The notes below the pieces were generated by a model, which did not search any database, was not told the DNA's origin, and worked only from the letters and a program-made list of their open reading frames with translations. Positions 43,898 to 54,191 of a stretch of 64,000 bases of DNA are shown piece by piece (position 1 is the stretch's first letter; every line of letters begins with the position of its first letter). Origin of the DNA: Hysterangium stoloniferum (taxonomy: Eukaryota; Basidiomycota; Agaricomycetes; Hysterangiales; Hysterangiaceae). A program made the translations under genes and the position numbers. The stretch spans positions 124,001 to 188,000 of the forward strand of contig WHVD01000144.1 in NCBI GenBank assembly GCA_015178975.1, written 5' to 3'.

Positions 43898-45600
43898 TTA
43901 TATCACTATTTCCGGTAGCATACTTCTGTAATTACTGTAAGTAATACTACAGACCTCCCAATGTAGGAATATAAAGTTAGGAATAATGACACTGAAGTCT
44001 GTTCTTCCGATTAACACGCGATCCGCTCCGTCATCAGCCACCTTAACGACTCGTGATACGTTTCTACTTAGGCTGCTACCAAGTACATCCCTCTTTTCTG
44101 TACGATCATGATTTTTGAAAATTTGTCGACATACTGAAAGGATTACTTCATTTTCCATTGACAGTTTATGCTCTCGGAAGTATTTCAGGCTGGGTGCTTG
44201 ATGAAAAAATTGGAAGGCTCAGTGGAGCCCTGGAAGTCGTTCCCGCCCTTCTCCGCCCAGTGGTCACGCTTTCCACATCTCGACATAAATTTCGAAGGAC
44301 GATGACCTCTTTCTCTCGGTGACAAAGGCTTGCCAACATGCCTTAAAGTTCTTAGTTCCTTCCTCGCGAATAATCAGAAGAACTCACTCAAGATAACGAT
44401 AGATGTCTTCAATAATATCGCTCTATTAGCAGACTCTCCAAGATATTTCTTGCCCCCGTTTCTTCTAGACGGCGGGCTATTTGTGATGCAAGCGCTCGGG
44501 TCGTAGGGAATATTTTTCCGAGGTTCCAGCGGCCAAAATATGTGAAGTGGAAGAGACTTCATGCACAGGAATTGAACGCTTGTAGAGTGTCTACTGAGGA
44601 TCCTAAAGTTTTTGGAGCGAAAGCTTTTCCCGGTGAAAACGCAATGTGTTCATCCTGGCGTTTGAGTTAAAAAAAAAGCCATTTCATAGCCAACTTCTTT
44701 ATCTTCTAGATTTCCTCAACACTTCTTCTCGATATTCCGGTGCGGAATGAACTCGCTAGACCACTGGTACATTTTCGCTACCTATCCCAAACCCGATTTC
44801 TTACCCTCGAGGTCACACCTGCATTCAAAAAGCCTAGAATCAGCCATCAAATCCTTTGACCACCTTTTGACGGACGTGGGGTAATAATCGGTTACTGACA
44901 ACGTTAATGTACAAGACCGTACTACTACATCCACCCATCTTTTTGCGGATGCATTCACACCGTAGACTATAGACATAATATCAAGTAATCTATGAATCTC
45001 ATCTCCCCTGGCCAACATGAAGCTCAATCCCCGATTGGCAGAGAGTCACCCAACGGCTCGCCATAGGATAATTCTTTAATTTATCTGTTTTTAGTGTTCC
45101 TTCCACTTCCGCGTCGCCTGAACTTTATACAATCAACTATGTGCTTTCCCAGTGCCCCCTCGATGTCCCGAGGGCTTCATTGGAGTAGTCCAGCCTCACA
45201 AGGTTAGGACACAAGCTTGGATCGAGGAATACGACTAATAATCTAAAATTCAAATTGTGGTTCCTAATGCTGAGCGTGTGGATTTGAGGAAACCGGTATA
45301 AAACCTTTGCACAGAACTTCTGGCAACTTTGATCGCGACGCACGGAGGGCAGCGCAAGTTCAAGTTTGGAAAAGTGAATCGCTTCGGAAATTACGGAGCT
45401 AAGGGGGATTCTATATCCGCATGAAGTTGCTCAAGATCCCAATATAACGTAAATTGATTGTGGAATCGACGGCCAAGAATGTCCTCGTCAAAGAGATCAT
45501 TTATTTCGAAACATTGCATATTATCATCAAACACTCTACCGTCGACCAGATGCACATGCCCAAGGATCCAAGATGGTGGCCTATGAAGAAATGCTGCAAC
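43898..45600 (-). pseudogene. F-box/LRR-like protein gene, degraded
   Basis: Minus-strand coding pieces: PPSWILGHVHLVDGRVF and FTLYWDLEQLHADIES (45420-45600), LELALPSVRRDQSCQKF, RFPQIHTLSIRNHNLNF and LCPNLVRLDYSNEAL (45137-45390), then weaker pieces at 44782-45027, 44374-44562 and 43898-44158. The leucine-spaced segments resemble the many F-box/LRR genes of mushrooms, but the F-box itself is not seen: the 5' end is cut at 45600 by a TRIM insertion. Frame breaks are several. A transposon-end fragment lies within it at 44595-44635. Family call tentative. Confidence 0.4.
44595..44635 (-). mobile_element. End fragment of the CACCGGG-type MITE
   Basis: TGAGGATCCTAAAG, TTTTTGGAGC and TTTTCCCGGTG in the order of the right end of the element at 57531-57870. 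Only one terminus is present. Confidence 0.5.
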
Positions 45601-46759
45601 TGTTGGAATTTGTGGTTCAGAACATTATGTACCCACATGTATCCATAATAGTCCCTATCCATGTCTGTGACTCTGTCCAGTATGCGGTCGTCTGAGTTCG
45701 GTTACTTCTGGTAACCAGTCTGTGTCTGTGTCCGAGTGGTGGTCTATTTGTCCACTAGGGTCACTATTCTGTGCCCCGATCCCCCTTTCATTTATCATTC
45801 TAACAGGTTATGGGCCCCGGCAATGCCCTGGCAACATCCACCATTATTCTTTGATCTCTGTGGGATCCACTTCACCAATTCCTTTCTTCTGCTCACAGCA
45901 CCATCTTGCAACCTCCATCCACAACTCATCCACATTTCATATCATGATGAGTTGTTATTGCCTCTGTGTAGCCCCCAATATCCGCCAGCAGATACCTGTC
46001 ACACCAATGTCACACCATTGTGACAGTCGTCATCCGGAATTTTGTAGACATTGTGAAGAGAGCCACAACCCGTTTCTGATGGAATTTTTGATGAGCATGA
46101 CAACTTTTAATCTCCATCCATCTTTCTGACCAACCAAACAATCTCTTTGTGGATCATTTTTGGTCATGGCCTTTTCAATGCATCATCCCATCCATTCCGG
46201 CATCTTCTTTCCATCATCCTCCACAATATATCATCTTCAACAAGTCCAACAACAACATTCCTTTCCATTATGGTCATCCCATGAGCATTACCAATGCCTC
46301 CTTTGATGGATTTTGGATTTTTGGGTCTGGATTTGCTGGTATTTTGGTTTTATTTTTCATCTGCCCCCATTTCCTTTCACAATGGAACTCCCAACCCTTA
46401 TTCAAGCTTTCTTTTCATATGGAGACTTCTCTTGCCATTTTCTATTTGGTTATTACTGGCAAGATTTGGTGGGAGCATTTTATATTTTGGACTATGGGTG
46501 GATTCTTATATTTGGTGGGAGCTCTGTTCATTTGGTTCTCTCACCAGGTGGGAGTGTTGGAATTTGTGGTTCAGAACATTATGTACCCACATGTATCCAT
46601 AATAGTCCCTATCCATGTCTGTGACTCTGTCCAGTATGCGGTCGTCTGAGTTCGGTTACTTCTGGTAACCAGTCTGTGTCTGTGTCCGAGTGGTGGTCTA
46701 TTTGTCCACTAGGGTCACTATTCTGTGCCCCGATCCCCCTTTCATTTATCATTCTAACA
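45601..46759 (+). mobile_element. Miniature LTR element (TRIM), looks whole and recent
   Basis: 1159 bp. Two LTRs of 205 bp (45601-45805 and 46555-46759), identical by eye over their full length, start TGTTGGAATT and end TTCTAACA. A perfect 5-bp duplication GCAAC flanks the element (45596-45600 and 46760-46764). A primer-binding-like GGTTATGGGCCCCGG follows the 5' LTR directly and a purine-rich AGGTGGGAG precedes the 3' LTR. The 749-bp interior has open frames but no gag or pol similarity, so it depends on enzymes of another element. Identical LTRs mean recent insertion. It sits at the 5' end of the F-box-like pseudogene. Confidence 0.9.
45806..45820 (+). promoter_or_regulatory. Putative primer-binding site of the TRIM, iMet half-tRNA type
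   Basis: GGTTATGGGCCCCGG lies directly after the 5' LTR. GGTTATGGGCCC is complementary to the anticodon arm of initiator methionine tRNA, the primer used by copia-type elements that prime from a cut tRNA half. This points to a Ty1/Copia-derived helper. Inferred from sequence and position only. Confidence 0.6.
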
Positions 46760-46764
46760 GCAAC

Positions 46765-47490
46765 CCAGTTAGTGTATCAGACTAAGGCTATTATTGTCCT
46801 TAGGATGATTAGATAAGCTTCTGAGCTGTGCAGTAAAAATATGTGTGTGATAAGATAATTGTATTGGAAACTTGGCCTTCCTTATATACATTTTGATAAC
46901 TAAATGATTAGCTAATTATTTAGTTTATGAGGTCACTAGTTAGATCATAATGACCTCATATTCTACTCATTATTTACCCTTTATTTATCACATGATTCCC
47001 CTCTCTGAGACAAGGGTTCTATCCTTTGGCTTGAACATGAAGGTTCAAGGCTGCGGTCCCGGGACGGAAGCAAACGATGAGTCAGCGGAATCAATTAATG
47101 ACTCGGGTAGTCACAACTGTGACCTGTGTAACATCCCGACACCGGAGGCTTATCTAATAAGTCACATCCATGACTTGTGTGACATCCCGACACCGGAGGC
47201 TATCTAATAAGTCACATGACTTCAAAAATGTGCAAACAAGCTGCAGCAAGGTGCCGAAAAGCAATAACTAAGTAGATAAAATATAAATAATTAGTTAAAA
47301 ATTATAATAAATTAATGAAGTAATAATAGCATAATATGAGTCCATATATGCTATTATTTATGTGAAGTTAAAAGGAATAAGGCCTATTTTTCCCAATAAA
47401 CATAGTAAAAATACAATAAAATTTTGAGAAAATATTAAATAATTCAAAGAAAATTAAGAGAACATTATGAGATAATGCTGATACCTCACA
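46765..47490 (-). mobile_element. LTR of family E (copy E3), truncated
   Basis: Reverse-complement relative of E1 and E2 (TATATACATTTTGATAACTAAAT at about 46883, cited from it CCTTATATACA; GAACCTTCATGTTCAAG complement near 47030; end GATACCTCACA at 47490). It lacks roughly the last 400-500 bp of the family; the TRIM sits just outside its broken end. Confidence 0.7.
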
Positions 47491-47499
47491 ATTTCTCAA

Positions 47500-48560
47500 G
47501 GTACCTGGGCCCATACCAAGGTGTGTTGAGGCCTCTATTTAATTGTATTAAATTTCACTTTTTTAATAATTAAATATATTATTCTGCAGTTAGAGTCTGG
47601 CTATCCACTGGCCCTGGACCCCCCATATTGAACATCTATCATATCTGAATCCTTCCTCAACTCTTCAGGCAATATAAAAGGTGTGGTGAGCTCCTATCTA
47701 TTATTATTTAATTTTTGCTTTTTTTAATGATTAAATAATTTATTTGCAGTCAGATTACCCTTTCCTGGGTGTTCTTCACATTGGAATACACAGTCTGAAG
47801 GCTACCCTATAGTCCCAGGTATGTTCTGGACTTTCTCATGCTACTTTAATTTATTTATGCATTATTTCTTGCATTTCTGGGCTATTTTAGACCCATTTAT
47901 CTGAATTCTTTTTCCCTGGGACTCTCACTGCTTTTTGAGTCCTCTCTGTGAGTATAAGTGGAGTATTGAAGGTGTGTCCTGTCCCTATAATTAACCTTAC
48001 CTTTTTTGGCTCAAATATTATTTATACAGTGAAACTGACCTTCTATTTTGTGCCTTTTTGCCTTGATTGCTGTTTCTATTCTTGCTGGAAGATATAATAT
48101 CCATCCAGGTTAGTACTTATATCTTTCCTCATGCTGTTAGAAACTGATTATGCTTTATTTTTTGCTTTTTTGGGCTATTTTAGACCCATTTGTCTAAGTT
48201 CCTTTTTCCTGGCACTCTCTACTGCTTTTGTGATTGCTTTCTGTAAGTATAAGTGGAGGAATTGAAAGTGAGTCCTTTCCCTGTAATTAGTTTCACCATT
48301 TTTGGCTTAGAAATAATTCATACAGCTAACATTAACCTTCCATTCTGTAGGTTTTGGCATTATTGCTGTTTCTATTCTCTCTGTGAGATACAGGCCACCT
48401 CCAGGTTAGTATTAATGCCATGCTGTTAAAGTTTATTCATGATTTCTTTTTTACATTTTTGACTTATTTTAGCCTAAATCATTTCAACCATCTCCCTCTC
48501 CTCTCTCCCCTCTTTTGCAGGTTTTCTGTCTCTGCTGCTACAGCTTGGCCTGCCTTTTTT
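47500..48560 (+). repeat. Tandem repeat array, units of ~158 and ~290 bp
   Basis: Two units of about 158 bp start near 47519 and 47677 (AAGGTGTGNTGAG, then an AT-rich tract ending TTYTGCAG). They are followed by three units of about 290-296 bp starting with CCAGGT at 47815, 48105 and 48401. The larger unit is also present near 15986-16440. Units look like repeated intron-exon edges (CCAGGTTAGT, TTTGCAGG), but no protein can be read through them. Confidence 0.7.
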
Positions 48561-48720
48561 TCTTTTTTGTTTTGTGGTGCTTCCCAATTGGTGCAAGTGT
48601 ACTATATTGGTGAACAGGTCTTTTGAGTGTATCTATACAGCCTTTGTTTGCTGTTACCAAGTATATTACACTGGCATTTTTCTCTTGAGTGGATCCTTCT
48701 ACTGTTATGGATCAACAGAA

Positions 48721-49571
48721 TCGAAGCTGTCACAATGCACGGCATGCATTCCACAATGCCGTCAAACTGCTGTAGCGTATGGCATGCATTCCACAATGCC
48801 ACCGCACTGTCCGTGAACTGCGACATGCCTTCCACAATGCCGTTGGACTGTCTGGACGGCCCACATGTGAAATCATGTGGACCGGCCGTCCATCTGTGAG
48901 ATAAGGAAAGGGTGGACTTACGGATCTCTAAAGGGTTGGCCTTAAACCCAGGTATAATCTCAGGAATTGGGGCCTTCTTGTTGCCTCGGGACTCGCTAGT
49001 GGGTGAAGGTATGTTCCTGGCCCATTGTAGTGCCTCTAAATCGAGGAACAAGCTTGTCACAGCTGGTGCTGCTTCTGTTGCACCTCGTCCATCAAAGTCA
49101 CCAGGGCTAGCATCACTTGTTAGACTATGTTTGTGCGCCAATAGCCGGGCTATTTGTGCATCCAGTCGCTCAATTTCAGAAGGTGGTGGGTGTTGGCCTG
49201 CCCTTTGTGATTCGCAGCTAGTGCCAGCCCCTTCTGATAGCAGTAATGATGAAGGATCTGGCCCTGGATTCACGTCCACTGGGGCAGTCTCCACTTGTGC
49301 CCCTGTGGGAGGTGGGTTCATCTCACCATTCAGATTTATACCAAGTGCACAAACACCCCTTGTGGCAAGGCTCCAGATGTCATAAGTGCGAAGAGAAATA
49401 AAAGAAAGAATTAATGAATGATAATCCGTGAAAGGATGCGAAATTTTCAGATACTGTACTGACAGAGATGTGGTAGGAAACAAAAGGCGTGCGACTCCTT
49501 CATACACTCGGCTGGACGTTGAGTGCCGAACTACTCCCGGCACGCAGGGATCGTGCGGCACTCGATACTAG
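48721..49571 (-). mobile_element. DIRS-like retroelement copy 2, 5' fragment
   Basis: Matches the 5' terminal part and ORF1 start of copy 1 (shared IPEIIPGFKANPLEI and GVCALGINL/GVFAHLGINL). Right end at about 49571 by comparison. No RT, RNase H or recombinase: truncated near 48721 against the tandem array. CpG-rich, so much less decayed than copy 1. Confidence 0.75.
48741..48862 (+). repeat. ~41-bp tandem repeat in DIRS ORF1
   Basis: Three units with core GCATGCATTCCACAATGCC at 48741, 48781 and (diverged) about 48822. The unit also exists, more decayed, at 10880-11015. Confidence 0.7.
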
Positions 49572-49793
49572 TCCAAACCAAGTGGCCAAACCAGAAAGCT
49601 CCGCAACTGTTGGTGCTATCTCACGTGACTAGTTGCGTGTTGAGCAGCAGACTCTGTCCAGTGTTTGACGTTCTCCTCCATCCCTTCCTGAAGACGAGAT
49701 ATCCTCTACCCAATCATGCTGGTCACCCTCCATACAAATTTATCTTCCGCTGATATCCCTACATAGCGCGCTTTAGCCTCACTTTCCTTCACC

Positions 49794-50610
49794 ATGTCCA
49801 AGAGCAAGTGGATTGTAGTGGTGACTGGGGCGGGTATCTCCTGTTCATGTGGCATACCTGGAATTACACACTGGTATCTTTACACGATAAATGCTAGCTT
49901 GAATTTGAAAGGATTTTCATTCTTCAAATGGTCTGTATGCACTCGTGAAGGCGAAGTGCCAGATGCCATTATGAAAGGCCGCAACCTATTCCACGCTGTG
50001 TTATTCCGCGTTCCCATGTCCACCGCACTTTTCTATACATTCATGGCAAAACCGAAATCATCCATTGACTTCGCGACCCTGTCCCCAACTCACTATTTTA
50101 ACAAGACTCTGGACACTAAAGGGAAATTTCTTTCCCACACCCAAAACATTGATGGACTAGAAGAAAGAACAGGGCCCGCTTGCAGCTCATCAGAATCAGT
50201 AAAAAATACAGGAAATGCAAAGGGTAAACTCAAGACAAAGGAGGTGCAGAATGTTCAGCTACATGGTGATATACATCGCGTCAGGTGTTTAATGTGTGCG
50301 GCCAATTTTAAATGCACCTCTGAATACCTTGAAGCCTTTCGAGAGGGCAACCCACCGGACTGCCCTGAATGTAAAACTCGCTGTGAGTTATCATGATTTA
50401 CCATCCTCGTCAAATGTTCAAGGCACCCGAAGAGCGAATTGCACGTTCAGCCCGAGCACTGAAAGTTGGCACCCTGCATCCTTCAATTGTCTTACATGAC
50501 GAATTGGAGGTTTATTGTTCCCGTGGGTTAGACGGAACATGGATGTGGTCCTGTTCCACCCGGAGACCTAGGTACTTTAGGCGTAGTTTTGTTGAGGTAA
50601 GTTTTTGGTG
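49794..50610 (+). pseudogene. Sir2-family (HST3/HST4-like) NAD-dependent deacetylase fragment, copy Z
   Basis: Starts MSKSKWIVVVTGAGISCSCGIP with the NAD-binding GAGIS motif. Then STALFYTFMAKPKSSIDFAT, TQNIDGLEERTG, the catalytic-histidine motif VQLHGDIHRVRC and the zinc-binding CPEC; IARSARALKVGTLHPSIVL follows in another frame (50393-50520). The order and the KVGTL..IVL segment are those of fungal HST3/HST4-type sirtuins, which deacetylate histone H3 in the nucleus. The DFRS part after GIP is not found, frames change, and the C-terminal third of the fold is absent; sequence passes into a GMC-oxidoreductase fragment. Nonfunctional as a sirtuin. Confidence 0.82.
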
Positions 50611-50638
50611 GTTGCATAATTTTGCAGGAATTGACTTT

Positions 50639-50930
50639 CTATCTTTTCAAGACCTCAAAATCCGTAGCTTGATCACCATTAAATCATCAGATCCATTTGA
50701 TGCTCTCATTGATCCCAAGTCCGTAAATCACATTTTTATTCAATCTGTTTCGCGACGTTCATGTTATTCCCAGATACTTGAATTCGACCAATGACGTCGC
50801 TCTACTCGTCTGCGGCTTGAAACTTCTCATCAAGCTCGCCAATACCGAACCGATGCTCTCAGCGTTGAAACAGGATGACAACCCTCTTTTGGACCACAAT
50901 TTGGGAAAACCGTCTGACAACGACTCTTCA
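50639..50930 (+). pseudogene. GMC oxidoreductase C-terminal fragment, copy Z
   Basis: Follows the Sir2 fragment in the same direction. Shows the start of the GMC C-terminal domain (ITIKSSDPFDALIDPK, an intron ending TTCCCAG near 50772, YLNSTNDVALL, KQDDNPLLDHNLG). It breaks at about 50930, before the catalytic HPTSTC region, and joins sequence that in X and Y lies elsewhere (CTCTTCAACGGCAGCAGG). Confidence 0.72.
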
Positions 50931-51290
50931 ACGGCAGCAGGACATCCATTCCCGACTTCATTTGATTTGGTTGCACATTCTCTCATCCCGCACTCTATAC
51001 ATACCGACTCGAGAGGTAATTATGATCATCCTGCACCAAAATGTCAGGCTGGAGTAGGACCACAAATTAGATTGAATTGTTCTGTTCCATCGTAAAGCAC
51101 AATATTTAGGGTGCTTGGATAACGTTGAATGTCAGAATCACCTGGGAGCTGACAGACTTCAGAACCTAACAACTTCGCATCATGTGGACCTGCCGAGAAT
51201 CCACTTTTTTCTTCATGTCTAGACTCGTGTTTACGAAATGGACTACCAGCCTTGATCACAGCCATTCCGTAAAATGGAGATCTCGTGGCA
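50931..51290. other. Rearranged junction within copy Z
   Basis: First about 60 bp match 56584 and 62048 in forward orientation; the rest has no counterpart in X or Y. A minus-strand frame (51044-51304) is unidentified. Confidence 0.5.
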
Positions 51291-52780
51291 TTCCTCATTG
51301 ACAATCAATGGATGTGCCCATTCACGGTTATAATTTGGAAGGTAGAATACATTGTTTAGGGGGAAGTTAAACATACTACAAATCATACTCACCCCGTAGA
51401 AGCAAAGCGTCTTTGACACATAGGCTTATTTCCTTATGGTCGTATTTCTCTACATTAATAGTGTAGTGCGTATCTCCTTCATTAATATTGCAAGCTAGAG
51501 ACACTATATATAATCGCATCATCGATGCTCAAAGTGTCGCATGGGTTTGGAGGCTATGAACAAGCCCATCATCGACTATCTATGTCTCAATCAGTCCTGT
51601 ACCAAGAACTGGGAAATAAAATTCACATCGACTCGTGGCATAGGAAGAAGTTGAAATGACATGTAGTTGTATTTTCATGCTGTTACGCGGTGTAAGCCAC
51701 TAAGACGCGACGATACGCCGTCTCCTTCACTTCCCCTCCTCGACGCAACGTGCTTGCTACAGGTCGCTAATGCGGGGGGCTATCAAATAAAAATCTATTT
51801 AAGCGTATGTATCTTTCCTCCCAAGGGGGTTTTCATCAGAATGCTATCGGCGAGACATAGTGTTTGTAATCCCGTCGTCACTTGGGATCACTGGCGGGTG
51901 TATTGTCCAGAACAAGAACAGGATACAGGCAGATGCAGCGTACGGTAAGGAAAGAGAAGGAAAACTACCTAGGCTATATATGCTGTGATCACGCGCTAGA
52001 ACAAAAGGAGTGGCACAAAAGGAGAATGGGTAAGACTGGGGGCACCAGGCTTACAGTGTTATACCTTTGTTCCGGGCAACCTCAAATGATAGCAAATTTC
52101 TCGCTGGTATAAACCTGATGATGATTGTTTGTCGTAGACGTGGACAGCATGAAAAAACGAGGTCGTACGGAGGAACCGACAATTGTAGCATGTACATAAT
52201 GCAAATCCCGTGTTCGGAGAAGCGATTCTGCGGTTTGTAGCCCCCAAATATCGGTGAGCTATTTTGCAAGTTCCTAGTCCTTCGGTGAAGGCAAAGAATC
52301 AGCCTAATGAAGAAAGCGATTGTTTCCTTGACGTCTGGACCGACGGCAGGCTCACTGATACTGCATATCAGCCTAATACCCAACGCCAGTTTTCCCACTG
52401 ACTGAGCCACTCTGAATTTACTCTGGCATTGTATAGATAGAAAATCTTTGTTTAAAACGCACTTCAATGGTTTTTCCATATTTCCTAAACTGTTGGGTTA
52501 TATTCCTATCATCATATCTATATCCTCCGAAGCGCCTCCGACCGGTCATTCGCTAATTCTCGCGAAGGTGTTTCTGTCACCTTCTATACCTCTTATGACA
52601 TACCAAAACTGTAATTGAAGTGCTATTTGAGAAATAACCCCTAAGAACGATATTAAGTCAAGTGTCACAGTACCTGAAGAGGCGCAGCTTATCGTAGATC
52701 CATCACATGGCTCAGATTAGCACCCAGACTAACAAGTTGTATAACAAGTCATATTCAAATAAAGTACCCTATACACCGCT
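51291..52780 (-). other. Conserved non-coding part of copy Z
   Basis: Reverse-orientation counterpart of Y (54200-56580) and X (59900-62040), with a large deletion near 51740. Frames in this part (for example 52051-52479) are not consistently open among the three copies, so I do not call a gene. Confidence 0.55.
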
Positions 52781-52790
52781 ATGGCGCCAC

Positions 52791-53471
52791 CTACTGATTC
52801 AACACCCAGACCAGTTTGGCGTCCCGGTGCGTGAAGTGCGCAAGTTCGCAATTCGTCTCTTGCCAGAAGGGATCTTTGTTCACGTATATTTCGAACCGCT
52901 CCCACAGTTGTTGCAACTCTGCCTCCACATTCCGTCCACTGTCCTGCCCTAATTTTTTCAAGCGTTTACAGTGCGCCTTTATATGGGTGTATAAACAATT
53001 TTTGGTTATAAAGACCCCGACCTGTGACAAACCCAGACACGCGTCCCATGGACAAGTGTACACGGCGGCCAGTAATATGTCACGCCTGCTTGTTGAATTG
53101 ATGATCAACTTATTGTGGTTCGCGTTTGGGTATGTCAGGGCAATGCCGAGGTCCTTATAGGCATGAGCTTGCAGCCAATGCCTGGTGAGGTAAGAATCTT
53201 TCTTGAAACTCTTATAGCACAGCTTGCAAATTTTCAAGTCTGAATCGGCGCTGATGAACCTCATGACGTTCCCCACTTTCCCGAATGGGGTGGGAAATAC
53301 CGCGGTCATGGTGGCGGCCTCAATAAGCGACGTGCTGACTGTGAAATGACGGCCACGCATGTGACTGGGTGTCATTTTATTATTAAACTCGCATCTCCAC
53401 TCCAGCTTCCCCGACCATGTAAATAAAAACCATGACAGACCCATGGGGTTGAAGTCCGGCGCCATGGGCAT
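52791..53471 (-). CDS. C2H2 zinc-finger protein, copy Z, N-terminus replaced
   Basis: 226 codons, stop at 52791. From MTPSHMRGRHFTVSTSLIE on it follows copies Y and X; the preceding residues (MPMAPDF and on) come from sequence across the head-to-head junction and are not homologous to the family N-terminus, so the real start may be the ATG near 53374. First finger CKLCYKSFKKDSYLTRHWLQAH (CX2CX12HX4H, cited here in part), second Cys/His unit CPWDACLGLSQVGVFITKN with HIKAHC, C-terminal block DPFWQETN and RDAKLVWVLNQ. Frame fully open from the junction to the end. Likely nuclear nucleic-acid-binding protein; role unknown. Confidence 0.6.
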   Translation of the reverse strand: MPMAPDFNPMGLSWFLFTWSGKLEWRCEFNNKMTPSHMRGRHFTVSTSLIEAATMTAVFPTPFGKVGNVMRFISADSDLKICKLCYKSFKKDSYLTRHWLQAHAYKDLGIALTYPNANHNKLIINSTSRRDILLAAVYTCPWDACLGLSQVGVFITKNCLYTHIKAHCKRLKKLGQDSGRNVEAELQQLWERFEIYVNKDPFWQETNCELAHFTHRDAKLVWVLNQ

Positions 53472-53486
53472 GAACCGTGGACAGAA

Positions 53487-54191
53487 ATGGCCAGGGAGCC
53501 AGAGGAAGTATTTTCAAATACGACCACGCTCGCACAGTTCCCTTCCCCCTCCGCTACCCTAATGAAGCCCACAAGAGCCAAAAAGGTAGCGAAGATGAAG
53601 ACGCCACCCAGTCGCATGCTTCGCCATCTTTTCACGGTCAGCACGTTGCTTATTGGGGCCGCCACCATGACCGCGGTATTTCCCAGCCCACTCGGGAAAG
53701 TAGGGAACGTCATGAGGTTCATCAGCGCCGATTCACCTACAGACTCCAAAATTTGCAACCTGTGCTATAAGAGTTTCAAGAAAGATTCTTACCTCACCAG
53801 GCATTGGCTGCAAGCTCATGCCTATAAGGACCTCAGCATTGCCCTGACATACCCAAACGCGAACCACAATAAGTTGATCATCAATTCAACAAGCAGGCGT
53901 GACATATTGCTGGCCACCGTGTACACTTGTCCATGGGACGCGTGTCTGGATTTGTCACAGGTCGGGGTCTTTATAACCAAAGATTCTTTATACATCCATA
54001 CAAAGGGGCACCGTAAACGCTTGGAAAAATTAGGGCAGGACAGTGGACGGAATGTGGAGGCAGAATTGCAACAACTGAGGGAGCGGTTCAAAACATACGT
54101 GAACAAAGATCCCTTCTGGCAAAAGACGGATTGTGAACTTGCGCACTTCACGCACCGGGACGCCAAACTGGTCTGGATGTTGAATCAGTAG
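53487..54191 (+). CDS. C2H2 zinc-finger protein, copy Y
   Basis: 234 residues in one open frame, from MAREPEEVFSNTTTL to RDAKLVWMLNQ. N-terminal third is Ser/Thr/Pro-rich with basic TRAKKVAKMK, which could act as a nuclear localisation signal. Then GNVMRFISADS, one classical C2H2 finger (CNLC at about residue 89, HWLQAH), INSTSRRDILLATVYTCP, a second Cys/His unit with longer spacing (CPWDAC, HTKGH), a charged helix EAELQQLRERFKTYV, and the family-specific tail. ATG at 53487 is conserved with copy X. Four homologues in this window share the tail. The family is not known to me. Neighbours are conserved non-coding DNA and a broken GMC gene. Confidence 0.7.
   Translation: MAREPEEVFSNTTTLAQFPSPSATLMKPTRAKKVAKMKTPPSRMLRHLFTVSTLLIGAATMTAVFPSPLGKVGNVMRFISADSPTDSKICNLCYKSFKKDSYLTRHWLQAHAYKDLSIALTYPNANHNKLIINSTSRRDILLATVYTCPWDACLDLSQVGVFITKDSLYIHTKGHRKRLEKLGQDSGRNVEAELQQLRERFKTYVNKDPFWQKTDCELAHFTHRDAKLVWMLNQ

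Larger units (their letters stand above)
49605..53375 (-). repeat. Segmental duplication copy Z (inverted)
   Basis: Reverse-orientation copy of the unit seen in X (59040-64000). It carries, left to right, the Sir2 fragment, the GMC fragment, rearranged sequence (50931-51290), conserved non-coding sequence (51290-52780) and a zinc-finger gene without its original N-terminus. Internal losses: most of the GMC 3' side and the stretch matching 55250-56160. Left border is DIRS copy 2; right border is the head-to-head junction with Y. Confidence 0.85.

Noticed and set aside
48602-49561. Minus-strand frame of 319 codons as a host gene
   Set aside because: Its central part matches ORF1 of the DIRS element at 11 kb, and its end runs into the 41-bp repeats. 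It is a fossil fragment.
52051-52479. Frame of 142 codons recurring in the three duplicated copies as a second conserved gene
   Set aside because: Start and extent differ in each copy (54584-54922 and 60306-60665), and no domain is visible. Similarity is explained by the high overall identity of the non-coding block.
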